This document shows, piece after piece, positions 24,601 to 36,500 of a DNA stretch of 64,000 nucleotides. The DNA comes from Halichondria panicea (taxonomy: Eukaryota; Porifera; Demospongiae; Suberitida; Halichondriidae). Position numbers and translations under genes: made by a program. Where the stretch lies: assembly GCF_963675165.1 (NCBI RefSeq), contig NC_087381.1:1674001-1738000 (forward strand), read 5' to 3'. Within the stretch, counting starts at the first letter, position 1. Each line of letters starts with the position of its first letter. The notes beneath the pieces were generated by a model that was given only the letters and a program-made list of their open reading frames with translations, was not told where the DNA came from and did no database searches.

Positions 24601-27479
24601 CATTTTGCTGGAAGAGGAGGCTACAATTCGAGAGAGGCCACTGTTCAAGAGCGGCGTTTATTAGCTCCAGCTAATTCAACAACCTTTAGCTTGTTAACAA
24701 AAGTTATTTTCACCTGCATAAACTTAAACTCTGCCATGAAAAATCTTTGTGAAGCACTAACAAGCTGCTACCTGTACCTAGTAGCTACGTACATGTAGCT
24801 AGCTACGCTGTAAAAAATGGTTTTCACACAAGTGCGTGACTATTGTGGCAACTACCAGGAAAAAACGCACGTTTGCTACAATAGTCTGCGTGAAAAATAC
24901 ATCATTTTTTACAGTACTAGTGTAGCTGCTAGTATTAATAATTTGTTTGGCTGCCACGTGCAGAAATGCTAGAGTTAAAGTTCACTGAGGCTACTATTTG
25001 AGAGCAACTACTAAATGTTTCGCAAAGGAGGCTATAATTATACTATTTGAGAGCGGCCTCTGATCGAGCATATACGGTAGATCTTATCAACTGAGTGTCT
25101 AAGAATAGACTATCTAGATATAAGAGTAAAATATAGGTCCATTTAATCTCCGCAGTTGTGGTTAGCCCGAGGCAAAGCCAAGGGAATCAAATCGTAACCG
25201 CATATTCTACGAATGAGTGTGGTCTATCTAACTTAGACTTCATTGCATATGCGTTAGGAGTGGTTACAAAAGGCCAGGTTTGAATGCATAGCAACAGAAA
25301 TCAAATGTGTGTGACTGGAAAGCACCAGTTGACCCTTCAAAACAATGAAAGACGACAGTGTAGAGCTTGTAAAATGCTTCTTGAAGATACTGGAAAGAAC
25401 AGACAAGTAAAAAACTAGAACAAGGTATTTTGACTCGATTATACGCCCACCCAGAATTAAGAGTTTGACAGTAGCTGAATGCCACATGTTCACTATTAAT
25501 TTTAGTGAAGAAAGTAAGCTTTAGTTAGACTATACTCCTTGCTGGACCAAGATCAGTTATTATGTGTGGATCTGTTTGCCCTTGAAGAGTTTGCCTTTAA
25601 AGATGTATGCAGGGAACAACTAGTCCTATGTGCAGAGAAAAGGAACAATTAACACAAATCTGAGAACAAAGTCATCACCCAGGCCAATTTTGCAAGTTAC
25701 CTAGCCTTGATTTTGAAACAAAGTACCTGATAGCTTTGTTGGAGTATGATCTTACCATCCTTCGGGAAATTCCTGCTACTACATCTGACGAGCAACGAAT
25801 AGCACTTCTTCATGTTCATTCTCATGTCATGCTTCAATCATACTCATGCATTAGTTTATAACATTGTTGTTGTCAATAAAATGTTCATACTATATGCACT
25901 GAAATAAAAATAATAAACATAGAGCTAAGTGTATGCTTCAATTTGAGGCCGCTGGTGGGCGTATATTCGAATGAAAACTCGCCGTTTGCGATTAAACGCC
26001 CAGTCCCCTAATAAGTCCAAACTTCTTACAGAAAAGGGTGGGTGTATTTTCGCGAGGGTACGGTATTCAAAAAATGTATACCGTACAGTGGGTTATTTTT
26101 GTATCGTGGACATTTTCATTTATTTCGTATTGTAGAGCATCATACAAATTAGTTGTAACTATCCTGAGCTATACTTAGGCAGTTCATATGAATCTGCACC
26201 AACGAGAATTACCCGCTGTACGGTAATGAGTTTTAAGGACAGACATAATTATGCTTACTTGATGTGACTTCCTGTTTTAGGTTGATGGACAGCACTTGTG
26301 TCCTTAGATTCAAATTCATTACAAACTCCATTTCTTCGTAAGTCACATCACTCGAGCCATTGAGTAGGTGCCCCTTCTCAATCCCGTAGTTGCCAAAGTC
26401 AATTGCAGATTTTTCCAACATTTTCCCTATGAATTGTAATTCTTGCTTTTCAATATTCTCTCCCTCTGTGTTAAAATCAGTAACTAAAAAAATTTTTTTT
26501 TATGAAAGCACCGCAGGGTGGGTGCACGCCTCGATAGAGGCACCAAACAAATGAAGCTACTAGATCCGTAGCTATTAAATTTACATTGGTGCAAAAAGTG
26601 GGACCATGTCGTTTCTTAAAAGGCTGTCAAAGTTTAAAAGTCCATAAAATTAATGGCTGCATGACACAGCTAAGTACAGTGCATCCATGCAGCTTTGCAG
26701 CTCTTTTTTCCCTCCTGCAGCTACCAATAACTATATTACGTCTAGTGCAGAGCTAACTACAGTAGCAACACTCTATATGGACAAGTTTTGCTACGCACTG
26801 TTCTGAAAGGCTACAATGTCAATGGCATGCAAACCTATATATATAGCGAGGACGAATCATCATGAATTATGGTGAGTAATAAAGGCAAATAAGTTACCTG
26901 CAGTGAGTGTTGCATGACGTGAGGTGGTCCGTGTTCCTGATGCATCTTCAGCAACACACCAGTAAACACCTTTATGCTTAGGAAGGAATTTTAATATCAG
27001 GAGACGTTCAGATGTTTGTCCTTTGTAGTCAGGATTTGATATTATTTGATTTTTAAAATACCACTGATATGTAGTAGCAGGTGGTGATGTCAATATCGTT
27101 AGTTTAGCTTGCTCTCCAGGCTTACAGCAAATATCGTTGGGTTGGGTTGTAATGTTAAATGGTGACCCTGCAGTATATGAATGACTATGATGATAATGAC
27201 TGACTTTAACACCAGCCAAAAGAAAGCGTATAATTATATATACATGCATGGGGGGAGGCAAGGGGGGTAAGTTGTTCCCCCCCCCCCCAAGAATCTAGCC
27301 ATAAGCATTTGTATACTGCTTGACTTGTGAGCTGAAATTGCACCAGAATCAATCTAAGGCCCTCAAATATTCAAAAGAGCCGGCATGCACTTTTGGTGTA
27401 TGCATACGCTGCAAGGGATTTGCCCCTCCCCTACATCAAACACAGTGCTATCGCATCCAGGTAAGTAGACTCAGAATAC

Positions 27480-27518
<39 letters not shown>

Positions 27519-30500
27519 GCAGTCTTCAGTCATAAACCATAGATAGTAAAGGAAAGGGATTGGAAACGCATCACGTGCACCAATGTTTTCAACAGAGTCT
27601 GGATGGCACAATCCTAATTACGATTTTCATTGCTAGTCAAAAGGTCATTTGTTGTTTTGGACCTCAAGATCATTCTTTCAGCGTTCAAGCCAATCAAGTG
27701 AGCTATTTGGGTACATAAAACATAAGCTTTCCAATGGCAATGGTAGTGGTACCATAAAGTTTGGATGTATATTGTACCCAAAAAAGTGTTTTTCTACCTT
27801 GAAAGTTAGGGTGAGTTTTTGCAGGCGCTTTATTACTCAATAGGAGGTAACAAGGATTGATTGCACGAAAGAATCTTTTTCTGGCTGATTGAACTATAAG
27901 GTGGTATGTGATATAAGAGGCATGTTACATGGATTAGTGAGTTATACTTGGTTTTAATCAAAATTATTCTCGTTGTAGTGACAATTTTGTGGGCGCCTTT
28001 TCTCAATAATGCTTTGGCAGATTATTTTTTATGTTGTAGTACCTATGCTAGTAAATGAGGTGCAAATGATTTTGGAGTGATTAAGACACCCACTATTGAT
28101 TTACAACAACTTTTATGTACAATGTGATTTATATAATTGAATGTGAAGCAAAAAGCTCGTAAGAAAAAATTCAAGCCATTCTCGACCTCAACCAGATCCT
28201 ACCCTCTCTCAACAAAACAAAAGCATCTAGGAAGATATGAATTCAACCATAAGACACTTAGTAACCTCACCTGTCACCTCATTATTAAGTATACATAATT
28301 ATAATTCATATATACATGTTTATTTTTGCTTGTGTGTATACACTGTAGTTTTTGCAACCACTTACTTTAAACATTATAAAATTATTATTGGCATCCCTTA
28401 GAGTGGATCTACAATATACACTTATGATTAGTGTCAAGACTCACAAAGGGAGTTTAGTAAGATAATAAATACATTGTTGTCGTGTTTATAATTATGTAAC
28501 TAAAATACACAGATCATCTGGGTTAACCCTTTAACCGTCACGGGATCGTGGCCCGCAATAGTGACTTTTTTTGCGAAATTCTAATTCTGCGATACTTAGG
28601 AAGTAGCTCGAACTACGCACATCCCTGTATACAGGAAGAGCTGTAGAATCACGTGCAATTTAGTCTAGAATTTTCCAAGCCACGTTGCTATGTTAAAATT
28701 TCAGTAGCATCTTACCGCACGAAGTTTATAGCTATGGCTAGGTTGTTTACTTGTGCCGATGTGCTTGAACAGCTTGAGGACAGCAATGGTGATGTCTCCT
28801 CTGGTGATGACAGTGCCTATGAAGGAGAGGGGATAGTAGGATACCTCCCAAAGGCTACCAGCTTTATGCCAGACGCTGATGAACTGTCTGGGACTGAGGA
28901 CATGCATGACATGGACCTAGACGCTAGAGCTATGGACCAGGACGGTGAAAGACCAGGAGAGGGCTCACTGTGTGACTCTGGCAAGTAGTATAGTATAGCT
29001 AGAATATCAGTAGTAAGTATAGTATAGCTAAAATAGAATTAGCAGTAATGAACAGTCTTTATGTGAGCTTGTAAATTTCATAGATCGTTCACCGATATAG
29101 TAATACATGTACGTATTGTACTTCAAATTGATATATCTTAGCACTGTTACATTCATATGATGTGAAAATCAAGCTTAGTCAAGCCTTTATACCATATGAT
29201 AGGCTGATCCATAAAAAAAAAATTTTGGATTTTATCTCACCGCTGGCCGAGCATTTAAAATGATAAAAACGGGTGAGCGTAATAACCGTGGTTGTTATGG
29301 CAACACATGTTGCACCATTTTATTCCTTGTTGTATGGACATTCTATTGGTATATGGTTGCTAGGCATTTTATTGCTCTGGAAACCCGATAGAGAATTTAC
29401 AGACATTTCACTTCACTGTTAATTAAGAATCCGACGGTTAAAGGGTTAATGATGTAAAAACAAAGTACATCTTTACCGTAATTGATTGGCCACAGTTTGC
29501 CTGTAGCCACTTGAGCACGAGCACAAGTAGCATCACTTTCCTCTGAATATCGAGTCTTTATCGTAGTAGAAGGTAGTTCACAGAATGCTTTTGGCACATC
29601 GTTAGGCAGTTCATCCTCCTTGGATGGCTTTTGTTCTAGAAGGAAGTACATACGATTATAATTATAGTTCAGCCTATAATACCTGTTTCTCTTCCTCTCT
29701 CTGGGCTTGGTTTATCAGCCTTTACAGGTTGTGGTTTATCAGCTTGTTTGTAAGGGCTTGGGAAGATTCCGGGGACAACATGATCACTGCCAGCTTTGTC
29801 ATCTGTTGGCAACAAAAATTTAATATGAAACAAGACCATCATGCAGATGCAGATGCTACGCATACTCTCGCCATTGAGTAGGTGCACCGTCTTAATCCCA
29901 TATTGGCCAAAGTCTATTGCAGATTTTTTCAAAAATGTCCTTATTTCTTGCCTTTTAATAATCTCCCCCTCTGCATGTATATATAGCCACAAAATTAAAT
30001 GAGGCATAATTATTGTTCTACATCATGGGCTAGTAATTAGATCATAAATACTGCAATCTGATTGGTTAGTAGTCTCGCGAGCGGACTTGTCCTAGAAGGA
30101 ACGTCTGGTCACTTATATTGCAGCAATTCCATGGCACTGAGGAATGTAGTCACGTGCAAGATATTTGTTAATTAACCAAATCACATGTAGACAAATATTT
30201 TCATTCGCAGCTAGCTAGCTCTTGCTTGGTCTGAGCTCCTTGTAACCGAGTTCCTTCGCAACCAGGTATGGTTCAACACTAAAATTAGCCTTGCTAGAGT
30301 CAATAATCCTTCTTTTCACGTTCATTTTATGCTATAATAGGAAATATACCGCCCACTAACACGTAGTCAAATCTAATTAGCACTGCCAACATTCCGGCAG
30401 GGGCCACGGAATTGCTGCAATAGTGACCAGACGTTCCCTCTAGGACAAGTCTGCTCGCGAGACTAATTGTTAGAGGAAGTGTTCTATCCAACTTAGACAA

Positions 30501-33500
30501 TCACTTAGACAACACTTATATAGAGAATCATGTAGCAAAGATAGATCAAATCTGATTGGCTAGAGACTCATGGTTGCTATGATCTAAAATACTTAGACAC
30601 TGTTTAGGACATTTCTACATGATTTAGAAGCCCTCAGGGCTAGTAGAACCCTCACTACGTTCGGGATACTACAACCAGCCCTTTGGGTTTGCATGATTGT
30701 GTTTTTTATGACAATTCCAGGGGCTTCTTAGCCATACTATATACTCCAGTGCTTAGGATGAAACCCATATGCACTCTAATATAGATGCAAAAGCACGGAT
30801 ATGCTATTCAATATAGTAAACCCCGTTAAAAGTATCACCTAAGGTCGGTGTAGAAGATATCAAGTGCTCTTCTCTTAATGTATTATGGTCCTGTGAAGAG
30901 TAAGTCTTGCCTTCTTTGTCAGTCACATTCCGATCGCTATGGAATTCTGCCTTGGCTCTGTATTTCAAGAGTAGCTTTTTGATCTTAGGGTCGTTGACTA
31001 AATCGAGAGGTGTCTTGCCTTCTTTATCAGTCACATTCGGATCACAACGGCATTCTTCCAGTAGAAACTCCACTGTTGAATCTTGCTCATGCTTTACTGC
31101 TAGCAAGAGGATACCTGAATATACATGCAAATGTAATAATGGTAATTAAAATGTCGCTGTACTCCATAGGACACTAGTATAATAATACATGCATTCTTGG
31201 TAAACGACCCTATATAATAAATATCCCAGCACATAATTATACTAAGGTATTGGCTGCTGCTATATATAACTCTACATGACCTCCATTGTAACTTTCAATA
31301 AAGTTCTCATGTTGATTTAAGTATCAAATTAATACAAGGGGGAAGAGTATGGAAAAAACGCAAATAGAATATAAATTCTAGGTTAATTGAATGGTCCAAT
31401 GCAAAGAATCATCGGAAGGATTCACGCAATTGTGAACGTTAATAATAATAAGCAATTAAGAAGCTAAAAAGGAGTCAACTCATCCATAACTGGCCTAGCC
31501 TATAGCTTTTATACTTTTAGCTTATGCCATGCATGGCTTGCTGAATCGTTGTTAAAACATTCTATGGGTCATATTTTAAGTGAGCAACAATCCTCTGATG
31601 CAAAGAAAACCAAATCAAACCATTACATGCATGGGCTAATTTTCTCAAATTGATGCAAATCATTAGTATTCTGAATCATAAGACAATTGACCAGTGTATA
31701 ATGCTATACAACAAGCATTGAATTTAAAGTGGCTGAGATCCAGAACAGGGGCACTTTCTCCTCAACGGCCTAATTTATACTATCATGCTCCTGATGTTCA
31801 GTCATACCGTAGACTTTCGTTAATCTGGTCACCCTTAGGACAGTGCAGTTTGGCCGCAATACCGAAGTGGCTGCATTTTAGAAATTAGCCCCAGCTAAAT
31901 ATACTAAAGCCAGTCCTATACCTCTGTGTCTGAATCTACGCTTCTATTTCATTGTTCATCTGCCAAACCACACCTTAAACTTCACATCCAGCCGTACAAA
32001 ATTATTACTGGTTTGAGGAAGTCAGAATTGAACAGTATATACGGAATAGCAAGGTGGCTGCATTTCAGGGCGAGTTTTGCCTTGCGAACCAGAAATTAAA
32101 TGGGAATTACTTGTTGTATCACAGTGGTGAGTGATGGCGAGATACTTGACCACTTCCCAGTGTCCACCTTTGTAGGCCAGAGAGAGTGGGGTGTCACCAG
32201 CCTTGTTGACTGGCTCTGTGAAAAACCACCATCACAACTTAACAGCACTGATCATTGATCATGATGAACACTTACTTTTTGGATCAACATGCTTGTTGAT
32301 AAGAGCCTTGACCATCTCCAGGTTACCACGGGAACACTCAAGGGAGAGAGGAGTGTCTCCAGCCTCGTTCACTGCAACTGTGGATACAAGCAAATTGTGG
32401 ACACTAGAAAGGTAACGGTTTGCAGTACACACATTTTGGGTCGCACTGATGTTTTTGAGCAAGATATTTGATCGTTTCCAAATGTCTGTTTTTGTACGCC
32501 AGAGAGAGTGGAGTGTCTCCAGCCTCATTCACTGCCACTGTGGATACAAGCAAATTGTGGACACTATAAAAAAATTAACAGTGACGTTTTACCCTCGCGA
32601 AAATTACTCCCCCCCTTTTCTGTAAGAACATTTCTAACAATTGAAGCAGGGGGTGCTCAAGGATACAGGTGAGTAACGGGGCCGTGTGAACGAAACTGTA
32701 TCTTACACAAAAGTACTAGTTAATGCACGGTTGCGAGTGCTCTATGTTCTTGCGGAAGTTCTCGAAGCATTATGTAGCACTCGGTGTCGCCTCGAGCTAC
32801 ATGAGCTTCTCGAACTTCCGCGAGGCCAATAATATCCATAGAGCACGAGCGTAAAACAGTGCATTGACTGGTTTGTAGTTATTAGCTTCTTGCAGCTACC
32901 AATCTATCGGCTCTAGTATAGAGCTAACTACTAAGTAGAATAGCAACCTTCTACGAAAAGATTTTGATATTCCTGATTCTGGAGAGACTGAAATGGCCTT
33001 CAACGTACTGGTAAGCAAAACTAGCCTTTACTCGAGAATAAAGCCTTTGTTGGCAACAAAAATTTAATATGAAACAAGACCATCATGCAGATGCAGATGC
33101 TACGCATACTCTCGCCATTGAGTAGGTGCACCGTCTTAATCCCATATCAACCGTGCTCTATAACTACCCCAGCTGTGCTCTAACTACCAAACTGTTCCAA
33201 AAATGCCAAACAGAATAATAGAGCACGGTCTGTGGTTACTACAGTTGTAGATCTTAGTCTATGGCATTTGTTAGCATAGTTTTTCCTTTGATCTTTGCTA
33301 CAAACGTTATTGCTAGTATTCATTTTGTCAATGTTTTCGTAATTGTCCCGGCCTCTATTTTGCAATCATTTTCATTCTGTGATACACTTGTTTCTTTTGT
33401 TTAGTCGATATTACTACGTATTTGTATGAACGTTTCGGTGAATGTAAAACATTTTTGCATGGTTACGGGCTGGTGCATGACAACACGCTAATGAAGTGTG

Positions 33501-36500
33501 TCCAACACACTAGTACTTATAGACCAGCACACTCCTTGAAAAGTGTCTACAACACAAATGTGACAGTACGTATGCTCGACACAGCGTGCTATAATTATGA
33601 TCCCTGTCCAGCACAACTCCGGAATATTTGGCACAGGCCTAATGGTCAGGGGATACCACCAGTACAAAACAATCTGGGCATAGACGTAGAGCAAGCTAGC
33701 TGGCTATACCGGCGTCCTTGTCTCTTGATTCCTTTTTTCTTTTCTCTTATTGTCGATAGGTGTGATCAATAATACTGTACACGCCTAACATATAAATTTT
33801 CGCGGTGCAGGCTCAATCCGCGAAAACGCGAACATTTTATACCCTCGAAATATACCCACTATACGGTACATAATATCCAAGTAAAGCGATGTCTTTTGCT
33901 GTTTCGGCTTCACAGCAGGGAAAGAGAAAAGTTGACATGGAGTAATTCAAGCTAAACTCAACAAAACTTAAAAACTGAGTAAAGACAACGGACTTAGAGC
34001 TTGTCAATGGTGTAACTTACTTCTCTAGAGTATCTCGTAGCCCCTGAGTGATCGCTAGCGGATAGGAGAGCTAGAAACAGTTGAAATACCATCAGAGTAC
34101 GGTCAAAACTAAAATATTCGCGAGCGCGAAATCATAACGCAGAGTGTTTCACCCATTTACACAGGGCGGCCTGGTCGTTTCCAATCCCTATAGCTATAGC
34201 TCTTACTGTTATATCTATGGGCTACAAGTATAATATAGGATATCTGACTTATACCACGTGACCGCAGCACTATAAAAGGACCTCCCCTTAGCAATAATTC
34301 AATCCACAATGCAGACTGCAAAAGAGTAAGACTGTATGCCGGATTTTGCAGCCGTTAAAAAGCTAGCTGAGCAACACATTGACTCCTCCTATAGATACTC
34401 AAGACTTTCCTTGGTCCAAGCGTTCGCCATGCATTTAACGTCCCTTACTGGAGTTGCAAGCTCTTCTTGAGCTAAACCACGCCCATGGACTTAAATCTAT
34501 AATAGATATTGTAATCTATAATTATTGTGGGCTCAGGCAGGCAAATAAGTAGAGCTTCGGCCTTGTGTATAGGATTGAAAGAAAACCTGAAACGTTTTCT
34601 TGAGGTACTATTATATAGTTCACCTTTTGGATCGAGGCCAAAAGTTTCCACAAGACGCTTGACACAGTCCAGCCAGCCATAGAATGCACTCACTGACAGC
34701 GCACTCTCACCTTCCCCTGTATTGTTAGTACAATTTAGAATACTTATAATTATCATTGTACTATGGAACGTGAATACATACAGACGGATGGCAAAAGAGA
34801 AAAAGAGGCTATCCTACACAAGCTTATAGTACTGGACAGAGTTTCCCAAATAACAAACGCTAGTAGTTTAACAGCAGTTACTAACCTTGCTGACTGCAAA
34901 CACTCTCTGCCAACTTGTACTCTCCAATGCTCATTAGAGCTTCCACAATATCCTTCCACTGCATGTCAATATTCTTGAGTTTGGCTGCCTGAAGAGTTTC
35001 TGTTGTGGGATGTTGGCTTTTCTTTATGGTGTCCAGTTGGTCATTGCCCAATCCCAAGCGAACACCAAGTTGAAGCCATTGGTCACATTTCAGCTGACTC
35101 AGCTGTTCCAGTGTTGGGTACGAGGACAGTGGATCTACACAATGATTAGAAAATCTTCAGGAGGTATATCTATGAGATTTAGAAGCCAAACAGACTCCCG
35201 AGTGTACTGAGGGGGCACTGCATACAAATAGTCCCTAAGGCATTCATTGTCTATCTGTGGTATTGCACAGTACACAAGGCTGTAGACAGTGTTGATAGGC
35301 AAGTTTTATATGTATCACAAAAATTTGACGGATCCTGTGGCCAACAAATTAATACGTTCCAAACATCTTCAGAGAAAAATGATCACGAGATTCACCACTT
35401 GTAATCCAATATATGCGGACTGTGCATAACAAAGAAACCTATAGCTGTATACTGACATGCAACTCACTATATAGATACCTACTGACTATACTGTGTACAA
35501 CAGCTGATGGACAATTCACCTCTAGGTCGAGGCTGGAAACCCTCCACATAATCAGCCAAGGCACTGTACCCCTTCTCTCTGGCCACATCAGCAGCAGTCT
35601 GTCCACTACTGTCCTTGATATCTGCATGGTTGGTTGAACACTGACGTTTAATGTGTGCTAGCACTCACCCGACGTAACATACGAAAGTTAAAAACAAATG
35701 CTTTGGCAAATCTATAAGTTAAGGTAAGGGCGCTTTAGATTCACCAATTCTACTGTGAATTTTATGGCTTGCCTATAACTATCAAACTAAAAAAACATTT
35801 GCAATGTGAACGTTGCTAGGATTGCCAGGAAAAGAAAAGCGCGAAAAAGCGAAGAAACAAGAAATTCGGCGAGTGCATAACTCCAATCCGTTACAACTTC
35901 ATTCACATGTACTGTTTCAATTTTTTGTTCGTTTTGTGCTTTTCCTGGCCAATCCTTCAGCAATTTTTATCATATAATTATAGTGCATTTTTTGCAAGCT
36001 ATATAATGTTTTTGATGTTTTCCCTTACAGTGTTGAGCAAACATGCAAGTGTTGGATGTGTGGGTGGATGATTCAGTTATTCGCGGTTCATTTTTACCCA
36101 ACCTGTATTTTGATTCTAAAATCATTATCAACAGTAGGCCACTCGGCTGTACATGTTCATGGCGTTGTAACGGATTGGAGTTATGCACTCGCCGAATTTC
36201 TTGTTTCTTCGCTTTTTCGCGCTTTTCTTTTCCTGGCAATCCTAGCAACGTTCACATTGCAAATGTTTTTTTAGTTTGATTCCCTTTCTTTTTCAGTACA
36301 GTAGTATTTTTATACTCTTCAATTATAATGAAATGTGGTTCAAGAAGAGAAGAGAAGACAGGCCATGCAGACTGGAACACATAATTCTTATTACAGTGTT
36401 CATTTACCTATGCATGTTAAATACTAGAGTGTATACTTCAAAGTGCAAAAGCCTATGGTAGATCAAACTAAAAAAACATTTGCAATGTGAACGTTGCTAG

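Noticed and set aside
33422-33772. 116-codon plus-strand open frame
   Set aside because: No recognised domain or splice context; it lies in an intron of the minus-strand gene and reads like low-constraint sequence.
34336-34467. Small open frame starting MPDFAAVKKLAEQH
   Set aside because: Only 43 codons, no homologue recognised and no support from neighbours.
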